From positions 2,914,001 through 2,978,000 of the forward strand of contig NZ_CP045652.1 in assembly GCF_009557615.1 (NCBI RefSeq): a stretch of DNA of 64,000 nucleotides, in the 5' to 3' direction. The notes beneath the pieces were generated by a model. The model was given only the letters and a program-made list of their open reading frames with translations. It was not told where the DNA came from and searched no databases. The stretch comes from Sphingobacteruim zhuxiongii (GTDB lineage: Bacteria > Bacteroidota > Bacteroidia > Sphingobacteriales > Sphingobacteriaceae). Shown here one piece after another: positions 44,286 to 54,800 of the stretch; the first letter of the stretch is position 1, and the number at the start of each line of letters is the position of its first letter. The position numbers were made by a program, and so were the translations under genes.

Positions 44286-45506
44286 TTATGATAATACTAA
44301 TACTTTAAAATTCAATACTGCTAGTCCGATTACTAACAGGATACCCAATAGACCAACAATTTTTTGAAACAAGTTATTCTTATGCTCTCCCATTATATCT
44401 TCACTGTTGGCAATCCAATAAATTGCAATTCCAGTAAATGGAACAAGGAAGATGGTAACACTTTGCGCAAGCACAATAAGTTCCAACGGAAGGCTACTGA
44501 ATAGCAAGGATATAATCGCTCCGAAAACCATAACAACCGCTATCAAAATCTTCACGTAGTTATTGTTCAAGTTTCCTTTCAAACCTAATGCATCGCCTAA
44601 CATAGATCCCCCTAAGGTGGCATTTCCAATTAACGATGAGAACGAAGCTCCAAATAGTCCAATTAAGAATAGCAGACTTGCTTTCGATCCAAATAAGGGT
44701 TCCAAGGCCATCGCCATCTCTGAAGCGGAGTTTACTTTCATACCTTTGGTATGTAAAACTGACGCAGCACAGATTAGCACAACAGCACTCATAAGACCAA
44801 GGATTAAAATACCGATGGTACTACTTAATTGAGCATGTTTGTCTTCACTATTCCCTTCAGGATTTGATTTACGTTTCTCTTGTACTAAGTAAGATTGATA
44901 GAACGCGCCTACTAATGAAAAACAAGAAGCTATGAATGCGACGATTAATCCGGTCGATCCTGTTGGAATGTGCGGAACTAAACCATCTGCAATATGATTT
45001 AAAGAAGGTTGAATTAATATTAGGGTTACCAGAAAGCTGATTAACATTAGAATTACCAATCCAAGCATCACTTTCTCCAAGACTTGGTAAAATGATCGGA
45101 AGAAAAGTAATAGGATACCCGCAAGGTTAAACACGACAATCCAAATCTTTGCATCTGTACCTGTCGCTTCACCCATCGCAATTCCAACTCCTGTAGAGTT
45201 CCCCGCCTGGAATGAAATGGCCACTAAGAATATACCTGCACCAATAAAAACACTTCCAAATTTTCCAATTTTCTTACGAATTAAAGTAAGCAGCGAATCC
45301 GTGTTGTATTGGCCAATTCTAGCACTCATATTGGTAAAAATGAGCATGAAGAAAATCGCCAAAAAGATTACCCAGATGAGTTCAAACCCGTAATCTGCGC
45401 CCATTTTCGAAGTGATCGTCATTTTACTAGGACCAAACACTAAAGCAGCAGTTACGATCCCCGGACCTAAGATTGATAGGCCTTTTAATAACCAGTTTTT
45501 ATTCAT
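44286..45506 (-). CDS. NRAMP-fold transporter lacking canonical metal-binding motifs
   Basis: The 406-aa protein has about 11 membrane helices with the NRAMP/APC layout, starting LLKGLSILGPGIVTAALVFGP, which matches TM1 of NRAMP (GPGFLVA..DPGN). At the metal site DPGN is replaced by GPSK (25-28). In TM6 the MPH(N) motif is replaced by VGAF around 199-202 (FSLVGAFYQSYLVQ). These residues coordinate Mn/Fe in true NRAMP proteins. So it probably does not carry those metals, and the genomic context suggests an organic solute. It follows the PQQ-dehydrogenase gene by 9 bp in the PUL4 operon. It would normally be annotated as a divalent metal transporter. Confidence 0.82.
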   Translation of the reverse strand: MNKNWLLKGLSILGPGIVTAALVFGPSKMTITSKMGADYGFELIWVIFLAIFFMLIFTNMSARIGQYNTDSLLTLIRKKIGKFGSVFIGAGIFLVAISFQAGNSTGVGIAMGEATGTDAKIWIVVFNLAGILLLFFRSFYQVLEKVMLGLVILMLISFLVTLILIQPSLNHIADGLVPHIPTGSTGLIVAFIASCFSLVGAFYQSYLVQEKRKSNPEGNSEDKHAQLSSTIGILILGLMSAVVLICAASVLHTKGMKVNSASEMAMALEPLFGSKASLLFLIGLFGASFSSLIGNATLGGSMLGDALGLKGNLNNNYVKILIAVVMVFGAIISLLFSSLPLELIVLAQSVTIFLVPFTGIAIYWIANSEDIMGEHKNNLFQKIVGLLGILLVIGLAVLNFKVLVLS

Positions 45507-45515
45507 TTTATTTAG

Positions 45516-47042
45516 TTAATTTCTAAGTGCTTTAACAGCTTTAGGAGTTGTGGTTTTCTTATCTCCAAAGCTTTTCGATACATAGTTAATAATCTCCGCA
45601 AGTTCAACATCTTTCAAGAACTTGAAACTCGCCATATTTTGTTCATAACGAACGCCTTTGATTGTTTGCTTGTCTGTTGTTCCTTCAAGTAGAAGCTTAG
45701 TGAATGCAGGGAGGTCTTTAATTTTCGTTGAATTCAACAACGGAGGAAATGTCTTTTCTACCCCTTTTCCATCTTCTCTATGGCAGGAAGCACAATAATT
45801 CTTGAATAGAACCAAACCATTCTGTTTTTCGGAAGTCGCGATGGCAACATCCTCCTGTAGGAATTCTTTTGGCTGTTCCTTGCTCGCTCGAATGCGTAAG
45901 ATTCTATCGTCATTTTCTTTCGGGAATCCTGGTTGAGGATTCCAATCTCTATTGCTCGTGGACAGCAAAATATCACCATTTGGAAGCACTAATACCGCAC
46001 GCATACGACCAAAATGCTTTCCGAAATAAATATGCTCCTCCTTGATAGTGTGCTGATCCGAATTTAAGTTCAACACGCGAAATGTCTGACTTTTGAGCGT
46101 CACTAATAAGAGAGCATTCTTCCATGCTGCAATTTGATCATGATTATAATAAGCCATTCCTGCAGGAGCGATTACGGGCGTCCACGATTTAATCGGTTCA
46201 GTCATTTTGGTCTTCGATACGATCGCTAGTTCTTCATCTGTATCATGCATGCCCTCAATTAGAGGCCAACCATAGTTGTGCAACGGTCTAACCCAGTTTA
46301 CTTCATCTTCAATCGCATCGCCATGTTCAGCAGTAAATAAATTGGCATCCTTATCGAAGGTCATACCTTGAATATTTCTGAATCCCCAAGCATATACTAA
46401 GCTATTTGGAATAGGATTATCTGTCGGCACCGATCCATCAAGGTTCATGCGTAAAACTTTACCATTTAACGTTGTTGAATCTTGAGCCATTTTATTGTCA
46501 GCAACGTCACCTGTTGCCCAATACAGTATATTCTTTTCATCAATTAATAATCGAGAACCATTGTGTCCGCTTGCGCCAGCAACAGTTAAAATTTCCTTAC
46601 GATTAATAAGTTCTGAGCCTGTGTATTGATATCGGATCAGCGTCGAAACAAGTATTGAATCTTGCTTCTTCGTGTAGTTGATAAATACAAAAGGATCATC
46701 CTTTGTATTTTTCTGAATAGCGATATCTAATAATCCAGGTGTGGTACGGGTGTAAACATCCGTCAAGTCTAACAATGTCCGAAGCTCGCCAGTGGACAGA
46801 TTTAACTCTTTCACTTTACCTTTAATTTCGGTAAAAAGGACTTTATTATCGACGTAATCCATTCCCCATGGTACGTCAAGCCCCTGAGCTACAGTACTAA
46901 CTTCCAAAAAGCCTTGCCCAGCTTTTAGATATTCTACTGGCACCTCTTGAACCTTAAAATCTCCAGTTGATTGTTGACATCCAGTAATCAAGAATGTACA
47001 ACACAATAAAAAAATAAAAATAGATTTAGGTTGATATATCAT
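45516..47042 (-). CDS. PQQ-type sugar dehydrogenase fused to cytochrome c, lipoprotein
   Basis: The 508-aa protein has a lipoprotein signal with cysteine in TFLITGCQQ (C22). A GSDH-type beta-propeller follows (about 50-385; VPWGMDYVDNKVLFTE, SGHNGSRL with the likely catalytic His near 158, WGFRNIQGMTFD, AEHGDAIEDEVN). The C-terminal cytochrome c domain has CASCH (about 416-420) and a possible axial Met in RYEQNMASFKF. Such enzymes oxidise aldoses at C1 in the periplasm and pass electrons on through heme. PQQ must be supplied from elsewhere, as no PQQ biosynthesis genes are present here. It shares one base with the GMC gene stop/start region, indicating cotranscription. Confidence 0.9.
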   Translation of the reverse strand: MIYQPKSIFIFLLCCTFLITGCQQSTGDFKVQEVPVEYLKAGQGFLEVSTVAQGLDVPWGMDYVDNKVLFTEIKGKVKELNLSTGELRTLLDLTDVYTRTTPGLLDIAIQKNTKDDPFVFINYTKKQDSILVSTLIRYQYTGSELINRKEILTVAGASGHNGSRLLIDEKNILYWATGDVADNKMAQDSTTLNGKVLRMNLDGSVPTDNPIPNSLVYAWGFRNIQGMTFDKDANLFTAEHGDAIEDEVNWVRPLHNYGWPLIEGMHDTDEELAIVSKTKMTEPIKSWTPVIAPAGMAYYNHDQIAAWKNALLLVTLKSQTFRVLNLNSDQHTIKEEHIYFGKHFGRMRAVLVLPNGDILLSTSNRDWNPQPGFPKENDDRILRIRASKEQPKEFLQEDVAIATSEKQNGLVLFKNYCASCHREDGKGVEKTFPPLLNSTKIKDLPAFTKLLLEGTTDKQTIKGVRYEQNMASFKFLKDVELAEIINYVSKSFGDKKTTTPKAVKALRN

Positions 47043-48748
47043 TATAAGTATCCGTTTTTCAATTGATCGGCGGCATAATCAACTGCACGAGCTGTTAACG
47101 CCATAAAGGTCAACGAAGGATTTTGATTTCCTACGCTTGACATACATGCACCATCGGTGACAAAGACATTTTTGCAATGGTGAAGCTGATTGTATTTATT
47201 CAATAGCGAGTCTTTCGGATCATTTCCCATACGTACTCCGCCGACGTCATGAACTTCAAGTCCAGGCTGGCGTCCAAAAGCAATATGTTGATCCAGTTTA
47301 TTTATGTTTTTACATCCTGCCTTTTCTAAAATAGAAGACCCTTCGACGAAGAAATCTTCCATCATCGCAACATCATTATCTGAATAACCAATCGACGTAA
47401 TAAGCTGTGGCAAGCCATATTTATCTTTTTTGTCGCTACTTAAGCGGACATGGTTTTCGTGGATTGGCACAACCTCTCCTTGCATCATCATTGATATTTT
47501 CCATGCTCCCGGCTCCAATATTGCTTCCTTGAACTCCGCACCCAAAGTGTTCAGGCCAGGATTTCTACTCCATCCTTCTCGACTTGCGGAAAAGGCAATT
47601 AGATAAGATCCTTTGAATTTCTCTGCATCGCTGTGAATGTTTTTAAATGCCGGAATAAATACTTGAGTAGGTCGGCGACCATAATAATAGGAATCTTCAA
47701 AACCATCGATATCCGCAGTTAACCTTCCTCGATAATTATGAAAGGCGATGTATCGCCCCAACAAGCCATTGTCATTTCCTAAGCCATTCGGAAAGCGCTC
47801 AGATTTTGAATTCAAGAGTATTAAATTAGAATTCAGCGTTGCCGCATTGACAAAAATTACTTTTGCTTTATATTGTTTCTTTTCTTTTGTATTAGCATCA
47901 ATAACCTGAACACCTTCTGCTTTCCCAGTTTCTTTATTATATAGAATAGATTCAGCGATGGTATCCGTGATAATCGTAAGATTACCGGTCTTTTGAGAAT
48001 AAGGAATCGTTGAGGAATTTGAACTAAAATAACCTCCGAATGGACAGCCTCTTTCACACATTGATCTCGACATACACTGCCCCCGCCCCTGCTTTTTCTG
48101 TTCTTCTTTCAAAGCAGCTAAATTCGCACAGCGTCCAATTATGGCTTTTCGATCTGTAAAATTCTCATCAATCGATGCAGCGATAGCTTTTTCAACTTGA
48201 TTCATTTCAAATGCGCCTACAACTTCTGAATCAGGCATATTTTCAATCCCATCCTTGTTTCCTGAAATTCCTACAAACTTCTCAACATGGGAATACCAAG
48301 GCGCTAAATCGGCATAACGAATGGGCCAGTCGACGCCATAGTCATATTTCTTAGGGCCCGAAAATTCATAGTCGCTCCAACGTTGTGTCTGTCTTGCCCA
48401 TAGTAAAGATTTCCCACCTACTTGAAACCCTCGAATCCAATCAAAAGGCTTCTCCTGAATATACTCTTGATCTTCATCTTTGATATAGAAATGCTTGGTT
48501 GCCTCTCCGTAGGCATAATGTTTACTGATAAGCTTGTTTGCGGAAGTGTCTGCCAGTGTTTTCTGTCCGCGGTGTTCAAATTGCCAAGGGTCTAAGTTCG
48601 CAGTTGGATAGTCTTGAATATGTTTTACCATGCGGCCTCGCTCGATTAGAAGCGTTTTAAAGCCTTTCTCGGTAAATTCTTTGACTGCCCATCCTCCACT
48701 AATTCCTGAGCCAATAACTATTACATCAAATTCGCTGTTTAGGTTCAT
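47042..48748 (-). CDS. GMC-family FAD-dependent oxidoreductase
   Basis: The 568-aa protein has the FAD-binding motif VIGSGISGG (11-19) and an acidic ERGR at the end of the second strand. The substrate domain contains the cysteine-rich CMSRSMCERGCPFGG (about 225-240). The C-terminal GMC domain has HDVGGVRMG and NQNPSLT, supplying the catalytic His and Asn. This subgroup includes glucose, fructose and gluconate dehydrogenase large subunits. No signal peptide is visible and the usual small Tat-exported subunit is absent, so its location is unclear. The neighbouring cytochrome c fusion could receive electrons if it is exported. It follows the hydrolase gene by 84 bp. Confidence 0.92.
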   Translation of the reverse strand: MNLNSEFDVIVIGSGISGGWAVKEFTEKGFKTLLIERGRMVKHIQDYPTANLDPWQFEHRGQKTLADTSANKLISKHYAYGEATKHFYIKDEDQEYIQEKPFDWIRGFQVGGKSLLWARQTQRWSDYEFSGPKKYDYGVDWPIRYADLAPWYSHVEKFVGISGNKDGIENMPDSEVVGAFEMNQVEKAIAASIDENFTDRKAIIGRCANLAALKEEQKKQGRGQCMSRSMCERGCPFGGYFSSNSSTIPYSQKTGNLTIITDTIAESILYNKETGKAEGVQVIDANTKEKKQYKAKVIFVNAATLNSNLILLNSKSERFPNGLGNDNGLLGRYIAFHNYRGRLTADIDGFEDSYYYGRRPTQVFIPAFKNIHSDAEKFKGSYLIAFSASREGWSRNPGLNTLGAEFKEAILEPGAWKISMMMQGEVVPIHENHVRLSSDKKDKYGLPQLITSIGYSDNDVAMMEDFFVEGSSILEKAGCKNINKLDQHIAFGRQPGLEVHDVGGVRMGNDPKDSLLNKYNQLHHCKNVFVTDGACMSSVGNQNPSLTFMALTARAVDYAADQLKNGYL

Positions 48749-48832
48749 GTCGTTTATTTAAGGTCTTAGATAATAACGATTCCATTGTCGTTATTGTGTT
48801 TTTCGCTATTAAATCTAAACATTTTATCGCCC

Positions 48833-49978
48833 TTACTTCAAGAAATATTCAAAAAACAGGTTCGCTTGCCTATTCGATTCGGCATTCGGAGAATGCTCTT
48901 TTCTGTTCGTCATTGCTACTCTATTTTTAAATCCTAATAATTTATTTAATCTTATGGTATGATTTAAAGGTTCCCATCGTTCTACAGGATCCGAAGAACC
49001 TCCGGAAACTAAAAACGGTCGTGGCGCCATTAAAGCATGTAGTTCATGTAAATCTTGTTTCGACTCCATCAGTGTGGGATACAATCCTTTCGCTCCCTCA
49101 ATTAACCCTGTTTTCCGCCAAGCATTTTCCCAGGGCGGAGGGTAATAACCCAAATACCATGGTTCCCAATAATTGACACCCGAGCCTTTATTTTCATCGA
49201 ATACAATCCCTGGATCAGACCATACAGCACAAGCAAATTTATCGAACAAACAGGACGCAAACATCGCCCATTTCCCGCCATAAGAATGCCCCATAATACC
49301 AATCTTCGTGTCGTCAATTTCCTTGTGGTTTGCAAGGACATACCAAGCATTCGCAGCAGCATACGCTAAAGCCGAAAGCGGTTGAATTTGCGCATTATTT
49401 ATAGATGGATAATAAAGTGAATATGTCTTATTATTGGTGGTCTCGGTCGTACCGATTGACAGGGTAATAAAACCTCGCTTACAAAGCTGTAAGGCAAAAT
49501 CACGATCTTCTTTTCCTTTTCCAATAGCCGTTTCAGGTTCATAGAATACTGTTAAAACAGCGGGCTTTTTACCTTTAATGTTCGGAACGAGCAAATATCC
49601 TTTTGTTTCTTGATTTGGCAACCAATTGAAAGCAACTACATACTCTGTATATCCTTCACGCTGCGTACTATCAATATATTTGAGCTTTTGATCTGACATT
49701 AATTCAGGCCATTGTCCCATTTGCTGCATCCATTTCGAACGGATTTTATTCGATTGCTGTTTCCAAGCCGACATGGTTCGAATAGCTTTCCCCTCCTCAT
49801 CGATAAGGAAAGATTTATAGTCACCATATTGCTCCTTATAGGCAAAAGGAGGTTGAAAATAGGTGCTGATTTCGGACCAAATTACCTTTTTATCAAGCCG
49901 CTCCTGCGCGTAAGTAGTCGATATGACACTAAACACGAGTAGCTTTAATAAACAGAAGAATAAAATCGATGTCCTCAT
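48833..49978 (-). CDS. Secreted alpha/beta hydrolase, esterase-like
   Basis: The 381-aa protein has a signal peptide (about 1-24, ending TTYAQ) and an alpha/beta-hydrolase fold. The nucleophile elbow is GHSYGGKWA (about 229-237), a conserved SDPGIVFDE follows, and the likely catalytic His is near the end (RKEHSPNAE). It resembles the acetyl-xylan esterase/dienelactone-hydrolase-like proteins found in PULs. A role in removing acyl or ester groups from the imported glycan in the periplasm is likely. It is the third gene of the PUL4 operon, 90 bp after susD4. The exact ester is unknown. Confidence 0.82.
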   Translation of the reverse strand: MRTSILFFCLLKLLVFSVISTTYAQERLDKKVIWSEISTYFQPPFAYKEQYGDYKSFLIDEEGKAIRTMSAWKQQSNKIRSKWMQQMGQWPELMSDQKLKYIDSTQREGYTEYVVAFNWLPNQETKGYLLVPNIKGKKPAVLTVFYEPETAIGKGKEDRDFALQLCKRGFITLSIGTTETTNNKTYSLYYPSINNAQIQPLSALAYAAANAWYVLANHKEIDDTKIGIMGHSYGGKWAMFASCLFDKFACAVWSDPGIVFDENKGSGVNYWEPWYLGYYPPPWENAWRKTGLIEGAKGLYPTLMESKQDLHELHALMAPRPFLVSGGSSDPVERWEPLNHTIRLNKLLGFKNRVAMTNRKEHSPNAESNRQANLFFEYFLK

Positions 49979-50068
49979 TTTAAATGTTTCTGAAAGAAAT
50001 CAAAGGAAGGTGGAGAGCTGGCACTAACCACCACCTTTGATATTCAAACCTATATTAAACGAAAATCT

Positions 50069-51802
50069 TTACCATCCAGGGTTTTGAGTTAATTTATCAT
50101 TTAAGACAATCTCACTTTCTGGAATAGACGTTAAATAATCTCTACCTAATTTGAATCCATATCCAGTCGGTACTGCTTTTTGATAAGGATCTAAGAATCC
50201 ATTTTGATCAACTGAAAATGGATTTGTTGCGATTTGGCTTGCTAAGAAACCTTTTGGTCGTTTTCCGACAATCAGCTCATCTGCCGCCGCCCAACGAGCG
50301 ATATCATCCCAACGGAATCCCTCACCTACTAATTCGATACGACGCTCACGTCGGATTTCATTCAACAATGGTGAAAGTGTTGGAAAATCCCATTTCGGAT
50401 CATTTGGAATACTACCAACTAGAAGGTTAGGCATTCCTGCTCTATCTCTTAGCGGTTTAATTGTTTTATCGATGTCAGCTTGTGTTGCCGAGCCCAATTC
50501 TGCTTTCGCTTCGATATAATTCAACAATACCTCGGCGTATCGAAACAATATCGATGGTGTTTCTTCATATTGCTGAACATGATAAATAACATGCGGATCA
50601 TATCCTTTCTGAATGACATAGCCACTAGGTGATTCCAAATCTGCTTTAGAATTTAAAGTGTTATAGACAACAGACCAATTTTGAGAAGTTCCATTTGCGG
50701 CAATTTTCCAGACTTGATCTGGTGTAGCAATCGTCTGTCTAAGTCTTGGATCACGATTTTCAAACTCCTGGCTAATCGTTGTATATCCTCCAAAAAGGCT
50801 ATTCCCAGTTATTGGTCTCCCATCTGTGCATAAATATTGATCTACTGTCTCTTTAGCCATTGATCGACCTGTTGGCTGCGCCATTCTAAAGTTTCGGTCG
50901 TTGGTGAAGTCTGCATCTCCTCGCGATAGATCATTATCATAGCGACGCCAGAATAGCACTTCAGGGTTACCTGTGTAATCACGCTTGGTGAACAAATCAT
51001 AATAGTCAGTAGTTGGCTTTCCTGTATTGTATGTGCTATATAGTCCTGAGTTCATTAAATCTCCCGCGGCTTTAACGGCAATTTCAAAATACTTGTTAGG
51101 ATTTGCATTTTGAACACCGAAAGGCGTACCGTTGTGATATTTTTGCCATGAACCCTCATATAATGCTACTCGACTTTGAACCAAAAGTGCCATCCATTTA
51201 TTGACTCTAGAGTATCCATTTGTTTTATCAGCACTCAAATACATTACTGCCGTATCTAAGCAACCTAAAATCCTGTCAGCAACGATGTTACGAGCTGTAC
51301 GTGAACTATATAGCTCAGGTGAAGTTGTACCATAAACTACGTCAACCCAAGGAATATCCCCATATGTTTTCAAAAAACTGAAATAAGTTAAGGCTTTGAA
51401 AAAATAGGCCTCTCCAACATATTGCTTGTAGGTGTCGAAGTTATGTTTTCCTTCAAGTTTTTTGTATTCGGTTAGAAAGTAGTTTAGACTCCTCACGTTA
51501 CCAAACCCAATTGTACCCGTGGTTGTCACTGTTCTCGTACCTTGAAGTCGAATGTCTGGAACAGATGCGACCATATTGTCACTGTTATAATCACCTCCAT
51601 GATTTGGATATTTAGGAAAAAAAGAAGCATTATAATATTGATTCATATAGATCTCTAAGTCCAAAGGCTTGGTGAAGTAACTGTCTGCTCCAACTTCATC
51701 GAGTGGCTGACGTTCTAAAAAGTCGTCGTTACAGGATAGCAAAGTCACAAAACCTGCTATCATAATTGTATATCGTGTTATTAAGTTTTTCATAGTTGTC
51801 AT
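50069..51802 (-). CDS. SusD/RagB-family glycan-binding lipoprotein (PUL4)
   Basis: The 577-aa protein has a lipoprotein signal with cysteine in GFVTLLSCNDDF (about C24). SusD hallmarks are LERQPLDEVGADSYFTKPLDLEIYMNQYY, SILFRYAEVLLNYIEAKAE, IRRERRIELVGEGFRWDDIARW and the terminal LTQNPGW. The ATG at 51800-51802 overlaps the susC4 stop by one base (TAATG); an alternative start lies three codons in (MKNLIT). Coupled translation with susC4 is likely. Confidence 0.95.
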   Translation of the reverse strand: MTTMKNLITRYTIMIAGFVTLLSCNDDFLERQPLDEVGADSYFTKPLDLEIYMNQYYNASFFPKYPNHGGDYNSDNMVASVPDIRLQGTRTVTTTGTIGFGNVRSLNYFLTEYKKLEGKHNFDTYKQYVGEAYFFKALTYFSFLKTYGDIPWVDVVYGTTSPELYSSRTARNIVADRILGCLDTAVMYLSADKTNGYSRVNKWMALLVQSRVALYEGSWQKYHNGTPFGVQNANPNKYFEIAVKAAGDLMNSGLYSTYNTGKPTTDYYDLFTKRDYTGNPEVLFWRRYDNDLSRGDADFTNDRNFRMAQPTGRSMAKETVDQYLCTDGRPITGNSLFGGYTTISQEFENRDPRLRQTIATPDQVWKIAANGTSQNWSVVYNTLNSKADLESPSGYVIQKGYDPHVIYHVQQYEETPSILFRYAEVLLNYIEAKAELGSATQADIDKTIKPLRDRAGMPNLLVGSIPNDPKWDFPTLSPLLNEIRRERRIELVGEGFRWDDIARWAAADELIVGKRPKGFLASQIATNPFSVDQNGFLDPYQKAVPTGYGFKLGRDYLTSIPESEIVLNDKLTQNPGW

Positions 51803-54800
51803 TACTTTAAGGTTACGTTTAAACCGAATGATAATGTCTTACTCATTGGATAAATGACACCACTAGTCAAATAACCACCTTCTCTGTTGTCGGATGCTAC
51901 AGCGGTTTCCGGATCGAATACTTTTGGTAAACTAGAAAAGGTTAATAAGTTCTCGCCAGAGAAATACACTCTAGCTCTGCTGAAGAATTTCCCCGAAACT
52001 GACTCTGGAAATGTATATCCAACTTGAACATTCTTTAGGCGTATATACCCTGCATTCAAGACATATTTGCTTTGTGGAAGTCGGTTCTTATTCGTTTCTG
52101 CGGTGAAATATGGCTTAGGTAAATAAGCATCTGTATTTGGACCTAATATATTCGACTCATCTGCTGGTCGCCAGTAATCTAGCGCCGGTGAGTTTTTGTA
52201 CAATCCCGAATTTCCCCAAGCGTTTGTCATACCCCAAAATAAAGGCGTTGTACTTTCTGGAGAAAAATCTCTTTTAGCAACTCCCTGCCAGAACATGTTG
52301 AAATCTATCCCTTTCCAGTTCATGCCTGCCGTGATTCCATAATTATAGCGTGGACTCGCATTACCAATGACTTTTAAATCGCCAAGATCATTTAATGTTC
52401 TACTTCCATCGTTAATCACACCGTCATTATTAATATCAGCATATTTAATGTCTCCAGGTCCCCATTTCGTATGATACTTAGATTGATCGGCCATTGCTTC
52501 CCCTTGGGTCTGGATAATTCCGTCAGTCTCAAATCCCCAAATCTCTCCATACTCCTTACCCTCATACCATGTATCAACGCGCCCAACAACATTTAAATAT
52601 TCAAGGATCTTGGTGCGACTGTCTCCGAAAGTAGCCTTAATGTTATATCCAATTCCATTATCCAAATGATCATTCCAGGTTGCTACTAATTCAAATCCTT
52701 TTGTAGACAATTTAGCATTGTTTGTTCTAGGTGTTGTAGCCCCTAAAGTAAATGGAAGCTCTGATGCTGGTCCAAGCATTTTGTCAGTCACTCGATTGTA
52801 CCAATCAAATGAAAAACCTAATCTGGAATTCAACAAAGACATGTCTATACCTAAGTTCATTGTTGTTATGGTTTCCCACGTAATTTGGTCGGAGATGATC
52901 CCAGGAATTCTCGACGATTGAGGACGCGATTCATTAATAATCCAGTCCAACTCCGGAACAATTGGAATTCGAGAAACAAATAGGTAATTCGTTATATTTT
53001 GATTTCCTAGCGCCCCGTAAGAAGCCCGGATCTTCAAATTATTGATTTTGTCTCGGATTGGATCCCAAAAAGCTTCTTTCGAAACAAAATATCCTACAGA
53101 AGCAGATGGGAAGAATGCAAAACGAATATCTTTTGGAAATTTCGAAGAACCATTATAACGCCCCGCTAATTCAACTAAATATTTTTCTTGGAAATTGTAG
53201 TTTAATCGACCGAATGCACCGCGAGTCGACCAATGACTCATATTATCGTCGGCAATAATTCCGCCCAATGAAGTTGAAATGGATGGATAATCTTCAACAA
53301 CAGGCGATGTACCAGTTGCTGTTAGCCCTGAACTTATGCTTTCTTCTTGCTCAAATCCAACCATTCCTTTAAAATAATGATCATCCAATTGCTTTTCATA
53401 AGACGTCACGGCATTTAGAACCTTATAAGTATATTCCGCGAATCCAGACGTATATGACGCTTGCGGTTTACCAATATTACCAAATGCCCCGTTTCCAAGC
53501 TCTACCATCACTGGCTTTGGATTGGTACTCAACTTCGTATTTTTGATATTGTAATTATAATTTACTGAAGTGACCCAACCCTTAATCGGTTCAAACTCAC
53601 CTCCAATGATTGCAAGGAAGTCATTGTTTGATTTCTTGTCTCGACCTGAATCTTGCAGTAATCGAACTAATGGACTTTGAATAGTTCCGTTGATATTATG
53701 ATAAGGCATCATTGGAGCAAACATCAACATTTCACGAAATGTATGCTCTCTCCCTACTGTGGTTTCCCCCATTGGATAATCAGTGGCGGTGTTTGCCCAT
53801 TTAAGGCTAGAGTTTATTTTAAACCAATCGGTAACCTGAGTGGATACATTGGACATTAAATTATAGCGCTTGAAGAAATCATTTCCAAAAGCATATGTTC
53901 CATTTTGCTTGTTATATCCTGCAGAAAGAAAATATTGTGTCTTTTCGCTTCCACCAGAAACGTTAATATTGTGCTTCTGACTAAAAGAATTATTACCCAT
54001 TAAAATATGCGGCCAATCATTGTTTGCATTACCGTTTCTCCTCCCGGCGAAAACATTATCAATTGGATTGTCTGGATCGTATTCGTATGGAAATGTTCCG
54101 TCTAAATACCCTTTTATACGCGCCATTTGCTCATCGTTATAAACAGCAGTCAAGCCTGCATTTGCATTCGCTTGATTGTATGCCGTAGCCCAGGTATAGG
54201 AATCGATAAAACTTGGGAGTCTTAATGGCGACGAAGTTGAAAGGTTGTTTGAGTAATCAAATTTTGCTCCCTGCTCCATTTTACCCTTTTTCGTTGTAAT
54301 TAATACAACGCCAAATGGTGCTCTAGACCCATAGACTGCCGAGGCAGACGCATCTTTCAAAATCGAAATATTCTCAACGGTTTCAGGATCAATTGCATTT
54401 AGATCCATCTCGACACCATCAACAAGCACTAAAGGAGCACTTGAACCAGCAATGGATCCAGCCCCGCGTATATTCCAAGAACTACCTGCTCCGGGTTCTC
54501 CCCCCCGCATACCCATTCCTATATTTACGTTTGGCGAAGCTCCTTTTATTAAATCTGCCACGTTAGTTGCAGGTCGATCGGCTAATTGCTTACTACTAAT
54601 GACGTCAACAGACGCAGTTAATTGCCCTTTTCTCTGCGTTCCATAGCCAACGACAACGACTTCATCAAGATCCGTCGCATCGTCCAACAGCGTAACGTTT
54701 AAGGTTGTTCGACCATTGATTGCTGTTTTTAATTTTGTGAAACCAACGAATGAAAAGCTGAGGGAATCGTTTAATGAATTTACTTCAAGTCTAAATGCAC

